A stretch of DNA of 33,716 nucleotides from the NCBI RefSeq assembly GCF_010093595.1, contig NW_022985445.1:992446-1026161 (forward strand), in the 5' to 3' direction. Origin of the DNA: Mytilinidion resinicola (Eukaryota > Ascomycota > Dothideomycetes > Mytilinidiales > Mytilinidiaceae). The translations under genes and the position numbers were made by a program. The notes beneath the pieces were generated by a model. That model saw nothing but the letters and a program-made list of their open reading frames with translations, was not told the DNA's origin and made no database searches. This document shows positions 1 to 9,443 of the stretch, in pieces (position 1 is the first letter of the stretch; every line of letters starts with the position of its first letter).

Positions 1-302
1 CTCAAGCGCATCAACAGAAAACGCTAATCTCACCAAGATGTACATAAATTCCAACAGAAGTTAAGCCCCAAATCAGAATTAGCAGTTGAAAGATACTGTA
101 TATTACTCCTAGAGCATAGATTCTTATTAAAAAAGTTATATATCTATACTATTGCCCTAGTATTAAAGGTGTTATTTAATGCAGCGTGATGGACGTGCAG
201 TACAAAAAACAGCGTGGGGAGGCATTCTTATGTATTCTTAGCACTCCTGCAACCTTAACACTATGCTAGGACTTGACAATATACAAAATCAATTGAGATA
301 CG

Positions 303-396
303 GTGTGAGGAACATCAAATATGCGATAGAATGCTAATTTGTATACGATTGCCCTTACAAGCGGCATTCTCCGTCATTTTTGATGTTCCTACGCAC
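303..396. repeat. Imperfect inverted repeat (potential hairpin)
   Basis: AGGAACATCAAA at 308-319 is matched perfectly in inverted orientation by TTTGATGTTCCT at 379-390. The similarity continues inward to AGAATGC (328-334) against GCATTCT (364-370), giving arms of about 32 bp around a loop of roughly 29 bp. Setting in AT-rich sequence suggests a decayed miniature element or the end of a mobile element, but no target-site duplication was identified. Confidence 0.55.
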
Positions 397-660
397 GAGC
401 CATTTCAAATACCCCGTCGATTTCAAGAACCCCCTCAAATACTCTAGTAGTTCCGACCAGCTTTAAAAACGCGTACACAAACTTTAACGCTGTACTTCGC
501 CCCCTAATACACAGGTTAGCCAGCTATATTATATACTTTGTAGTTGAAAAATGGACTATAATTAATTTGCATCGACAACTAAGACTGTACCTAATGAAAT
601 AACCTTGCTACCTGTGTGTGAAGTTAAGACGCGTTGAAGATTCCGACCTGCTTACACCTA

Positions 661-696
661 GGGGGGGGGGGGCAGGGGTGTGGCAGGGGGGTTAGG
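661..696 (+). repeat. G-rich tract with four or more G-runs (G-quadruplex candidate)
   Basis: A run of 12 G (661-672) is followed by GGGG, a six-G run and another GGGG with short spacers. The + strand therefore has at least four runs of four or more G within about 36 bases, which fits a G-quadruplex pattern. The 12-G run is also a place where assembly length may be unreliable. Confidence 0.6.
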
Positions 697-1501
697 GGTA
701 GCGCGGGTCCTATTGGCTCAGGAGTTGGCAGAAGTGGGGCTGTGGCAATGCAGTGGGACCGGTGGGGTTGCACCGCCTCGAAATTCTCTGTGAAGCGTCT
801 GAGGCACTGAGATAAGACATAATGTAAAAGCGTCGTGCTCATCCCGTGACAGCTGCCAAAGCCTAAAAGGTGAAACTATCTGCTTCAAGAAGTCAGTTAG
901 ACTTGGACCTCTCTTCACGAAGGTTCGCTCTGAGAAGAGTCATCAATATATAGTCTTACGTAGAATAAAATCAGGCACGTGACCTGGGGGATAGTTCTTC
1001 CATATCCGTACATGTGCAAGGTCGACCTCAGCGATCAACGTGGCCTATAGATCCAACTCGCACTAATCTTGGAAGTCTAGTCCGGCACTATCCCGAAGCT
1101 GCACCTCTCATCAAGATCTTTAGCTGCGGCTTCATGACGGTCAGGCTGGTGGCCTTACTGTCCAGTTCTAACCTCAGCCTTGACTCCACCCCCAGTCGTA
1201 TCTCTACCACAGCCTGGTGGTGGCGAAGCGGACTATAAGCACCGGCAACTAACTTTCAACGAAGCGCATAGCACACGAGAGTTAAGGCAAGTCTTTTTAT
1301 CATCCCGTGGTGATGGTGACAGTGCCGCAGTCGAACTAGGCGGCAGAGGCCAGGCAACACTGATATCTTCACTGCTTTCACTGAGTCACCAATCACACCC
1401 TGGTCACGGCCAGCTAGCCGAGACACATATCACCTGCTACAAATACAGCCTGATAGTAACTTTCGCTCCTTCTCTCCTCCACTCCAGACCAAACCTCGAT
1501 C

Positions 1502-2824
1502 ATGGCTCCCCGACACACATGCGCCGTCTGCGGGTCGCGGAAAGTCCGCGAGGCTTTCCCTCGGGGTATGTCAGGCAGTCGGGTCACCGCGACATGCAGT
1601 GAATGTCTTGGCCAGACTCTGCGGGACGACGAGGCTTGGACCGGTCTTGGGTTGCGCGCCGACCAAAACACCCAGGAGGGCGACCAATCCGCAGGTATCG
1701 CTGACAACCAAGACGGCGGAGAGGCGCCTGATATCAATCCCACCGTGGCTGAGCCTACGAGGAAGCGCAAACGCCGAAACCCGACAGGTTACCCGCCTAC
1801 CAAACGTCGCAAGCAGCCCAAGGAACCCAAACCTCCTCCACCGCTATCGGCAACCTGCCGCATCTGTGTGGAAGAAAAGGAAGTTAGCGAGTTTGTCAAG
1901 AATGCGCGGAGCCGCAGGTTATCGACGGCCCTCCCCTTTGAGTGCATGGCCCATCTAAGCCACAGGCTGAACGGCCTCCCCAACAAGGCCGGTGGTGCTG
2001 TTTGCAAGAGCTGCATCGGCAACTCACTGGCTGCTGGTCTTGAGAGCACTGGCGCTGAGAACCTAGGCTGTCTGGAACCCGATTGCGATGCCGGCCCCTG
2101 GAGCTACGACTACATCAACCAGTACATGCCGGTGGAGGCCCTGGAAAACTACCACGAGCAGATGTTCACGATGTTCATGGCCACCGCGTCTACCTTCAAG
2201 TGCCTGAACGCCACATGTGGTGCTGTTGGACTCTTGGAGCAGACGGCCCCTGGCTTCCCGAATGTTGTCTGCTCTGCGTGCAGCCATCGTCATTGCGCGC
2301 TATGCGGGGTGGACTGGCATGAGGGTATCTCGTGCCAGGCATACCGTGCCAAGAACCACAAGGAACTGATCACCGCTGAAGAAAAGGCTGCTCTAAGGAT
2401 GCTCAGTAAGATGGGAGCGAAGCGTTGCCCGCGCTGTCAGCTGGCTATTCACAAAGATGGAGGATGTAACTCAATGTATTGTAAGCACTTATTCACCCTT
2501 TTCTTGCTGTCTTAAGGGGACTTGATCGGTGATGCTAATGAAGACATCATAGGCATCAACTGCAAGCGATACTTTGACTGGAACACGGCCGAGCCTGTCC
2601 TCGGGGTGAGCAAGAAGGCGGCGCCGCTCAAACAGCAGCTCGATTACTGGCAGGAGGTCTGCGAAGCTGATGCCCTGGCTGCTCCTCCGGTTCCTCCTCC
2701 TGTCCATCCTCCAGTTCCCGCTGGTAACCTATTCGATGCGGGGAACCCCTTCGCTGCTGAATTAGACGTCTTTAGGAATGAGGCTATGCCACTCCCCGAT
2801 GAAGATGACGCAGACCCACTTTAG
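1502..2824 (+). CDS. RBR-type (RING-IBR-RING2) zinc-finger protein, putative E3 ubiquitin ligase
   Basis: Model: exons 1502-2480 and 2553-2824. The intron at 2481-2552 has donor GTAAGC, branch GCTAAT and acceptor ATAG. The product is 416 aa. An N-terminal Cys pair set (C7/C10, C32/C35) may form a small zinc knuckle, followed by a basic, KR-rich segment that could be a nuclear signal. RING1 starts at C119-x2-C122. A well-formed IBR follows (C-x2-C-x4-C-x2-C-x4-H-x4-C pattern). RING2 is C309-x2-C312-x9-C322-x4-C327-x2-C330, where C322 in the DGGCNSM motif aligns with the thioester-forming cysteine of HHARI/Parkin-type ligases. Splicing joins C327 to INCKRYFDW, which supports the intron. The last two RING2 zinc ligands are absent: an aspartate sits where the first of them would be. 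RBR ligases pass ubiquitin through the RING2 cysteine; substrate unknown. The tail is proline-rich then acidic. Confidence 0.85.
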
Positions 2825-4270
2825 TGGCCGTGCGATGGCGACGGGTGGTTGAATGGAATCCATGATCAGTTCAGACTTAGGAGCATTCAACGTTATTCTC
2901 CTAACTGACTGGAGTTTGATTCACGGTAGGCGTTGGTATGCTTCAGGAGTTCGTGGCTGAGGAGGGTCTCGGTGGGTTGATTAACGACATCACGAATAGA
3001 ATACATACTCAGGCTTATTCCAAAATATATGCTGTAGTGATTTGCTTGTTCATTGCTGTTTGAAGTTCTCCGGTACATTTGTAGATAACGAGTTTCATCC
3101 GTTTTGGAGAATCCATGGGCTCGGCAGGCTACTCAAAGAGGACTTATCTTGAGTGTCCGAGGGTGTGGAGAATAGATACCCCAGACAGTGGTAAGCTTGT
3201 CCTAGTTCTGTACTAACAAAGCTATCCATTTTAGTCTTGTTGTGCATCAATAGCCCTGCATAAGTCTCCCGCACTTGTCTTCATGATTGTGTAGGCTATG
3301 CATCTCAGCAATAAACCGGCGAGCAAGAACGTAGGCTGCACAGTACAGACGCTGGATAGAAAGGAGGCGACAAGCACATGGAATTGGAACGTAGAGTTGC
3401 CGAGAGGTGATGAGGAAATGGATGAGATGCGGTGAAGTGCGCTATTCCCCGCTATCCCCCTTCAGGCTAGCGGCAGAGTGGAGATTCGATGATTCGTTGG
3501 CGCAAATGCGGAGTTAGCATCGCGGCAGTTGATTGGGCAATTGGAAGCATTAGAAAGCTTAACTCGCGCCGGCTCGCCATGGGAACGATCACCTGCAGCC
3601 GGCCGACGCGCCAGCGCACAACAGGCACCGTGGAACGAGTGGTCGGAGCATCTTGTTCTTTGCGAGATGAAACGCGAGTCGAGGACCCTGCTTCCTCAAG
3701 ACTGTGCTGGCGATGCCAATGGCTGGCCGGTGGTTCTGGACGAGTCTTGATCAGACGAGACGGCGGCGGAATCGTGTCTCCAACCACGCGTCGGCCAGGA
3801 AGGATGCGGGCAGACGTTGGGGACAACGGTGCTAGCAGCGGCTGTGGCAAGACGAGCCGGGAAGATGCTCGGCCGGCCCCATGTCTGTTGAGCTTCTCCA
3901 GCTTCGTGAGTTTGAGGCCGGTGTGGCAACTGTCGAGGCAGAATCATAGCTTCAGCGTTTACGGCCAGCTCCTCGCGGCTCGGCTCTTCGCGCGTTCCTG
4001 CAGGCGATGCCAGTGCCCGACTCCTGGGCAGGGCCATGGAGATTGCTTCTAATCTGCAAAGCTCCTGGACGTGCCGCACAGAAAGTACTGGCGCCCAGCC
4101 AGGCCGAAAAGCCGGTGGCCATGCACACGGTGATAAGGAACATTGGCAATCACCACCCGCGGCCTAGCTTGCTCTTGCTGCTTGCTGGGTGACGCGCGGG
4201 AGTACTTAAACAATCTCGTGCCCCGGTCGCCAGCTTCTTCATTCTTCGCCAGCCACCCCCAAACGTCGCC
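2825..4270. other. Intergenic region without a recognisable gene
   Basis: This is the 3' flank of the RBR gene and upstream region of the GPI-protein gene. The part from about 3490 to 4050 is GC-richer and has open frames on both strands (the longest is 187 codons from 3489), but their translations show no domain, signal peptide or family motif. They look like chance openings. No RNA gene was seen. Confidence 0.5.
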
Positions 4271-4357
4271 AGCATCCAGCATCCAGCATCCAGCATCCAG
4301 CATCCAGCATCCAGCATCCAGCATCCAGCATCCAGCATCCAGCATCCAGCATCCAGC
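4271..4357 (+). repeat. Heptanucleotide tandem array, unit AGCATCC, about 12.4 copies
   Basis: Twelve perfect copies of AGCATCC (4271-4354) plus AGC. Because the unit is 7 bp, every frame cycles through a 7-residue peptide (HPASSIQ on +, CWMLDAG on -), producing artefactual open frames on both strands. It ends about 160 bp before the start codon of the GPI-protein gene, so it lies in its promoter or 5' leader. Copy number is probably variable. Confidence 0.95.
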
Positions 4358-4362
4358 AGCTT

Positions 4363-4390
4363 GCATCGTGCATCGTGCATCGTGCATCGT
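4363..4390 (+). repeat. Second heptanucleotide array, unit GCATCGT, 4 copies
   Basis: Four perfect copies of GCATCGT lie 5 bp after the AGCATCC array. The units share the GCATC core and the 7-bp period, which suggests the second array arose from the first or from a common precursor by mutation and slippage. Confidence 0.93.
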
Positions 4391-4428
4391 GGGCTCTACT
4401 GACCGCCTCACCCATCATCAATCTGCCC

Positions 4429-4491
4429 GTGAGCGCATCCCAGCATCCTCCCGCGCCGTTGTGCATGCTAACCGGCTCCTGCACCGCACAG
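4429..4491 (+). other. Possible 5' UTR intron of the GPI-protein gene
   Basis: Donor GTGAGC (4429), branch-like GCTAAC (4467-4472) and acceptor ACAG (ending 4491) define a 63-nt intron of the size seen elsewhere in the window. Removing it would delete an upstream ATG (4465) whose frame overlaps the main start at 4521. Inferred from splice motifs only. Confidence 0.4.
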
Positions 4492-4520
4492 ACATCAACA
4501 CTCGACTTCACACCATCGCT

Positions 4521-5243
4521 ATGCTCTACGCCACTCTCCTCCTCGCCGCCTCGGCCTTCTCTGGCCTGGTCGCTGCCCAGAACTACTCCGCGTGCTGCGA
4601 CATCAACCCCGGCAGCGTCGACCTCCAGCTGCGCGAGACGTGGTGTCGCGCCGAGCAGAACACCTGCCCGGAGCTCTGCGGTGGCATCGGCAACCTCGCG
4701 AATAACGGCAATCTTTGCGATCCGGTAAGTTGGGTCGAGTACGACGCAATTGGCGTGCAATTGGGCTGTTGCTGACCCCATGGCTCCAGAATCTACTCAC
4801 CTACACCTGCCAGTGCCACGACGGCACGAAGCCCAACGTGACCAACTACCAGCAGAGCTTGCCCGCCCAGATGTGTCTCACCTGGGTCGAGCAGTGCGTC
4901 AACGCCAATCCCAACGACCTGATCGGCATCACGGCCTGCCGCGCCATCACGTGCGGCAACAAGACCCTGGGTGAGCTCCTTCGTCTCCAGAAGCCTAAGA
5001 GAGTGGTTTGCTAATGGACTTCTAGATGCCGCTGCTTCCTCGTCTATTGCCGCCGCTTCCTCGACTGCTGCTCCATCTTCGACTGGTGGCTCTTCTAAGA
5101 GCGCCTCTGTCACCGCTGCCTCTGCGACCTCTTCCACTTCGAAAGGCGCTGCCGCCGCTGCGACCGCTATGGGCATGGTCAAGGACTTTGGTACCCCGGT
5201 TCTTGCTGCGGGTATGATGGCTGTGTTTGGGCTTGCTCTGTAA
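4521..5243 (+). CDS. DUF7707-type secreted, GPI-anchored cell-surface protein
   Basis: Exons 4521-4724, 4790-4970 and 5026-5243. The introns of 65 and 55 nt have branch sites GCTGAC and GCTAAT. The product is 200 aa. It starts with a hydrophobic signal peptide (about residues 1-19, ending LVAAQ). A cysteine-rich domain follows, with ETWCRAEQNTCPELC, TYTCQCHDG, a WVEQC segment and ACRAITC, a pattern I recognise as the fungal DUF7707 family. After that comes a Ser/Thr/Ala linker of about 40 residues, typical of O-glycosylated stalks, and a hydrophobic C-terminal tail (GTPVLAAGMMAVFGLAL), as needed for GPI attachment. It probably sits on the plasma membrane or cell wall; the molecular function of this family is not known to me. 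The start was chosen because it gives the signal peptide; upstream in-frame sequence is the heptamer array. Whether it binds anything (CFEM proteins bind haem) cannot be told from sequence. Confidence 0.88.
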
Positions 5244-5832
5244 TTGAAGGAGAATGATTGGGACGTGGCGGATAATACGATGGTAATACGATGGTAATGA
5301 GATGAGGTAGCTTACGGCGATGCATGGGTTGCATTTTAGCGATCAGGATGACCACTAGGAGGATTCATTGTAGTGTTATTTTCAAGTAGCATTGACAATT
5401 GGAGACTCCACTTTTGAACTGAAACGAATACGAGCTTTGCTATCTTTGTTGGGCTTGAACGCGACGGCTATGAGGCCTTTGACTTACCGCTTCCTTGCCT
5501 TGTAGCTGGGTGCAAGATATATCATCTGTCGTGTACAGAACTGCTGTCACATCTCCATTTGTATATAACTGATGAGAACGGTTTGTTGAGCGTTGGGTGC
5601 TATACAATATCGGATCCGTAAGGCCAAAAATAAGGCAGAAGCTGCCATCGGTACTGGGAACGGCATTCAAGAGTTGCCAGCCCGAGAGTACAATGTCTGA
5701 AGGTAGTTGCCGGGTTTAGAAGTGTGGCAACAGCATGGGCAGCCCCTCCATCAACGTCAGTCGATCAATCTCGAGCTTCACCTCAACATTGGTCTGACCA
5801 CCACAATACCTGATCAGCTCGATACACTCACC
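5244..5832. other. Intergenic region between GPI-protein and DJ-1 genes
   Basis: Contains the 3' UTR of the GPI-protein gene, with an 11-bp direct duplication (TAATACGATGG at 5273-5283 and 5284-5294) 30 bases after the stop codon, and the promoter of the DJ-1 gene. No other gene or RNA was recognised. Confidence 0.6.
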
Positions 5833-6761
5833 ATGCCAGCAGCACTCATTCTCATCGCCGACGGCACTGAAGAGACTGAATTCGTTGCAACGTATGATGG
5901 TACCGTGCCCCACCCTAGCTCTTTGTACCCCGCCAACTGCTCAATGTGGAGCTGGCTAGCTATGCTAAAGTCGAGTTTACACAGTCTTAGTGGGAGTGAA
6001 CGCTAATGGGAGAGAACTGTAGTGCTCGTCCGTGCAGGATTCAGTGTGAAGTCTGTTGGCGTTGGTCTAAAGAATGAGTTTGCGACGTACGTTCACTATC
6101 TCTACTTGTCCTATCTCAACACTTCTAGCCATTCGCTCTTCTCTATCTTCTTCAGCACAACACTAATCGCACCCGTACTCAGCTGCACGAGGAACATCCG
6201 CATAATCCCCGATGAACACGATCTCGGAACCTTCAAATACAACAGCGAGTCCCCTGAGTACGACGTCTTGATTCTTCCCGGTGGCGGCCCGGGCGCTGCT
6301 ACGTTTTGTGCCTCCGAACCGGTGCTTGAAGTAATATCGGCCTTCCGTGTGCATAAGAAATGGGTGGCGGCCATATGCGCCGGCACGACAGCACTAGTGG
6401 CAAACGTCAAGAAGTCTGACAGCGGATCGGAGGAAAAGGGAACTGTGACCAGCCATCCGAGCGTGGAGGCGGAGATTAAGGCTGAGGGATGGACGTACTC
6501 GCAGGAGAGATGCGTTGTGGATGACAGGTTCAAGTTGATCACTTCAAGAGGGTATGTAGCCGGAATCGTATTATCTCTGTCAAGGCACTTCAGCATTGGA
6601 AGTGGAAATGAACTAAGCTGACGTCTGCGAATGATAGACCTGGCACGGTGCTGCTGTTTGCCTTGACGATTGTCGAGCAGCTGTGCGGGAGGGAGAAAAG
6701 GAAGGACGTTGAGGGACCAATGCTCATGCCTGCTAGCGATAGCTTGGATGGCACGGCTTGA
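5833..6761 (+). CDS. DJ-1/PfpI superfamily protein (Parkinson protein 7-like)
   Basis: Exons 5833-5899, 6023-6086, 6183-6551 and 6638-6761. The product is 207 aa, the usual size for DJ-1. The joined protein reads through the family landmarks. The N-terminal strand is followed by DGTEETE (E16 matches the conserved Glu near the active site), then TYDVLVRAGF across junction 1 and ATCTRNIRIIPDEHD across junction 2. LPGGGPGA comes next, and the nucleophile elbow AAICAGT holds Cys109. VTSHPSVEAEI carries a conserved histidine, and TSRGPGTVLLFAL spans junction 3. DJ-1 proteins act in oxidative-stress protection and glyoxal or methylglyoxal detoxification, usually in cytosol or mitochondria. The specific activity here is inferred only. 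Donor 1 is GTACCG, weak but required for frame. Intron 2 (96 nt) has no stop and is a multiple of three, so its retention would add 32 residues in frame. Confidence 0.9.
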
Positions 6762-8073
6762 TGAAACAGGGACTCCACGACTGATCGGGGTATTGAAATT
6801 TTCCCAGCGTTCCAATTTGGGCTAGGAATCGATGAGATACAAACTTCCGTGGGCACTTCTTGCCGTCAAAATAATTATCACAACATGGGAGCGTGATCAG
6901 AGAATGAACATGTAGTTCTAGCTCGAGTATGTATCAAAAGATCAATTCTACTCTCTCAAAGCTTCGGTTTATGTTTAAAGCTTTTGCTTTGCAAAATTTC
7001 ATACTGAGGACATGGGAATGTTGAAAAGTGAGGTGTAGGTCTGTTCCAAGTGTGGATGAGCATTGCCATTGGCGGTACCTGATTTCTTTCACCCCGAAGT
7101 TTATGCGCCCGCGAAAATGCTCTCTGTTCTTCACACTTTTGCGATTCCTTGCCAAGAGTTGCTGTGAAGGGAAACTTGGCAGGCGTGGAACCATGGATGA
7201 CAGTGGTCCGCCCGGCCTCATCCACCTAAAGTACTAGGTCATAAGTTTGGGCACACGGATATACGACTGCTCTGGCTTCGCTCTTGCTCTCTCGGCACCA
7301 CTCTGAGGAGTGCCCTAGGTAAAATGTCTTTAGTTAGTCAAGAGGTAATTTAATGTTCACTGCGTTGACCTTCACATCGGATTGGAGTTGAGAAAGCCTG
7401 TAGGGTACTCCACCCAGTTGCAAGGAGTGCCCAAAGCTACGTCTGGTACTGTATTGAAAGACTCAACATGCAAGGTAGAGGCTACATATGAAACGAGGAA
7501 ACATCACCTCAACCAATGGGTGACAGTGCACAGTTGAAGAATGGTCAAAAAATCGGGCAAGCAAGTTTTGAAGGTTCATGAGGTAGCACTCATACAACAT
7601 TGGAGATGAATATGCGAAGCCTTTAATGAAGATTGCGCTCTTCGGTCTTTCTCTGACCTGACCTTCCACGTCTTGATTCCTTTCGTGACTGCTGTCTTTC
7701 TGCGTGACCTGCCTCACGCTCTGCACACCCATCAATCTAGTTCTAGTGCAGCGTGGCATGGTGAGGGCACCCCTACGATCTATCGCATTTAATCTCAGCG
7801 AATCGACAGGACTGGCAAGCTCCATGAGCAGTATCGGAGCCGGGGGCACAGCTTGGTTCCCCGCGTGTGAGCTGGTTCCTATCCCAGGGTCGAAAAGCCG
7901 CGAGCTTACCCAAGAGTCCGTTAAAACCGTTCGCGGCAAATAGCTCAAGGCCATGGAGCGTCGTAATCCCTCTCCGTCAGATTTTGCTGGCGTGGTTTTC
8001 TATCAGCGGCGGCCATCTTGCGGCGCTTGTCGACAACTGGTATCACCCAGATTCCCACCGAGATCCAGTGGTC
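6762..8073. other. Intergenic region without a recognisable gene
   Basis: This spans the 3' flanks of two converging genes (DJ-1 on + and the small membrane protein on -). One 163-codon ATG frame on the minus strand (7463-7954) is open but has no recognisable domain, no clear codon bias and no membrane or signal segment. I do not call it a gene. No repeats or RNA genes were seen. Confidence 0.5.
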
Positions 8074-8425
8074 TCATCGCCCTTCCGTATTTTGACTCGC
8101 TCGCTCTTGATCTCTCTTCAACTTCCTGGCCGCGACCTGCGCAATCTTCCTCTCCATCTCCTTTCTCCTTCCCTCGAGGCTTTCCCGAGCAATTTCCAGC
8201 TGTGCGATTTTCTCGTCCGGCGTTGCGTCGAGGACCTTTTGCTTCTCCTATATACCATAGGGGTCAGCAGTGGGCTAATGAGATGGTGTTGGAGTGTGAA
8301 AGGAAACATGCCTGCTTCCACTCCTGCTTCGTTTTCAATCCAGCGCCATACAGCGCGCCCGTTGCTGTAATAGCCGCCACGGCGCCTGTCATGATGAAGC
8401 GGCGGATTGTTTGCCGTTGCGACAT
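8074..8425 (-). CDS. Small single-helix membrane protein, conserved fungal type, probably mitochondrial
   Basis: Minus-strand exons 8425-8312 and 8247-8074 give 95 aa. The 64-nt intron has a GC donor (CAG/GCATGT), branch GCTGAC and acceptor ATAG. The protein begins with a short basic amphipathic stretch (MSQRQTIRRF) followed by one transmembrane helix (about residues 11-29, ending YGAGLK). The rest is a charged, coiled-coil-like helix rich in Glu, Lys and Arg (TPDEKIAQLEIARESLEG and on). This layout is like small inner-membrane assembly factors of respiratory complexes, but I cannot assign a named family. The start is the first ATG that precedes the basic/hydrophobic pair. It is divergent to the Hsk3 gene, 285 bp away. 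Confidence 0.7.
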
Positions 8426-8710
8426 GTTCGCTGGCGCAGGAAGTAAATGCGAAATAGAAGAACTCCACGAGGATGGGTTAAGAAGCTTCAATGGCAATGG
8501 CAATGCGATGATGGGATGGACGCTGTCACCACGGCGGAGGTCCACGAAATGAAGTTTAACTCCGAGCGCGAAAACCCCCTAATGTACTCCACTACTCCAT
8601 GCGCGGCGCATCAACAAACCCCAAACATCCCACCTCTGCTCTCAACGACACGGAAGGCTGCCAACACCACGTGAACTACTTTCAAGGATAAAGACTGGTA
8701 CTACGTCACA
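8426..8710. promoter_or_regulatory. Shared divergent promoter region
   Basis: The 285 bp between the start codons of the small membrane protein (-) and the Hsk3 subunit (+) must hold both promoters and both 5' leaders. No TATA box was noted. The start codon at 8711 is directly preceded by CACA, a common fungal start context. Confidence 0.5.
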
Positions 8711-9185
8711 ATGTCCAACATCCCGCGCGCCGGCCAGCCCTCCACCTCCCGCCTCAGCACTCTCCCCTCGCAGAAGCCCCGCCAGCTCTCCCACCTCCAC
8801 GCGCAACTCGCACAGCTGACGGCGAACGTGTCGGACCTCGAGAACCTGCTGCGGATGACAGCGGTACAGGCGGAGAGTATGCGCGGGCTGGGGGGGTATA
8901 TGGGTGGAATGTACGTTATACCATTCTCCCTCGTCGCATTCTTTTGAAGATATATCTGGCCTGAGTAAGGGATCTGAATGGTGTTGGAAGAGGCACCGGA
9001 GCAGATCCATACGCAATGACGCTTTCTATACACAAGTCACAAGGCTGACATTCTCGTCACATAGGTTCATGGCCGCAAGCAAAGTCCTGGGCGAAGAAAC
9101 CGTGCGCGGAGGAGGGAGCGGAGCGGGCGGCACGAGCGGGAGTATGGAGGAGCGGAGCAGGAAGGAGGGGAGTCAGGGCGTCTGA
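8711..9185 (+). CDS. hsk3: DASH/Dam1 complex subunit Hsk3
   Basis: Exons 8711-8910 and 9065-9185, with a 154-nt intron (donor GTACGT, branch GCTGAC, acceptor ATAG). The product is 106 aa. The conserved block QLSHLHAQLAQLTANVSDLE with LLRMTAVQAESMRGLGGYMG is a heptad-like helix I recognise as the Hsk3 signature; FMAASKVLGEE follows directly across the junction. Hsk3 is a small structural subunit of the ten-protein DASH (Dam1) ring that couples kinetochores to spindle microtubules. Its family is short, and this length fits. The C-terminal third is Gly/Ser/Glu-rich and looks disordered. The start codon precedes a short Ser/Pro-rich leader. Confidence 0.85.
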
Positions 9186-9443
9186 AGGCATGGACACGCG
9201 CAATGGCATGGGGATGGGAGTCGGTATGCGGTTCGATGAAGAAGAAGCACCTGCGACGGGCCGAACCGCTGCATGTTGGTTCACAGGCCTCGGGATGAAT
9301 TCGTCATTCGGAGCCCAGATGACATTATTCCATTATGGGAGAACAAAGTTCTGAAAGTGTCCAAGAACGCTTAGCTTGAGAGATGGCGGAAGACGGCTAT
9401 GGTGCTAGCAGTACAGAGATGGCGCGTGTGGGAGCGTGGGATG

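Larger units (their letters stand above)
1..1501. other. AT-rich left margin and upstream region of the RBR gene
   Basis: No gene was recognised. The first ~600 bases are visibly AT-rich, with only short broken frames, unlike the GC-balanced gene region to the right. It contains an imperfect inverted repeat (303-396) and a G-run (661-696), listed separately. From about 960 to 1501 the composition normalises, and this part is presumably the promoter and 5' leader of the gene starting at 1502. Confidence 0.6.

Noticed and set aside
3489..4052. Plus-strand open frame of 187 codons with an ATG
   Set aside because: No signal peptide, domain or repeat structure; mixed low-information translation and competing antisense frames.
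4143..4775. Long frame running through the heptamer array into the GPI-protein gene, and antisense frames repeating CWMLDAG
   Set aside because: The 7-bp unit opens every frame without stops; the true start is at 4521, where a signal peptide begins.
7463..7954. Minus-strand open frame of 163 codons with an ATG
   Set aside because: No recognisable motif or membrane segment and no splice partners found; could be real but unsupported.
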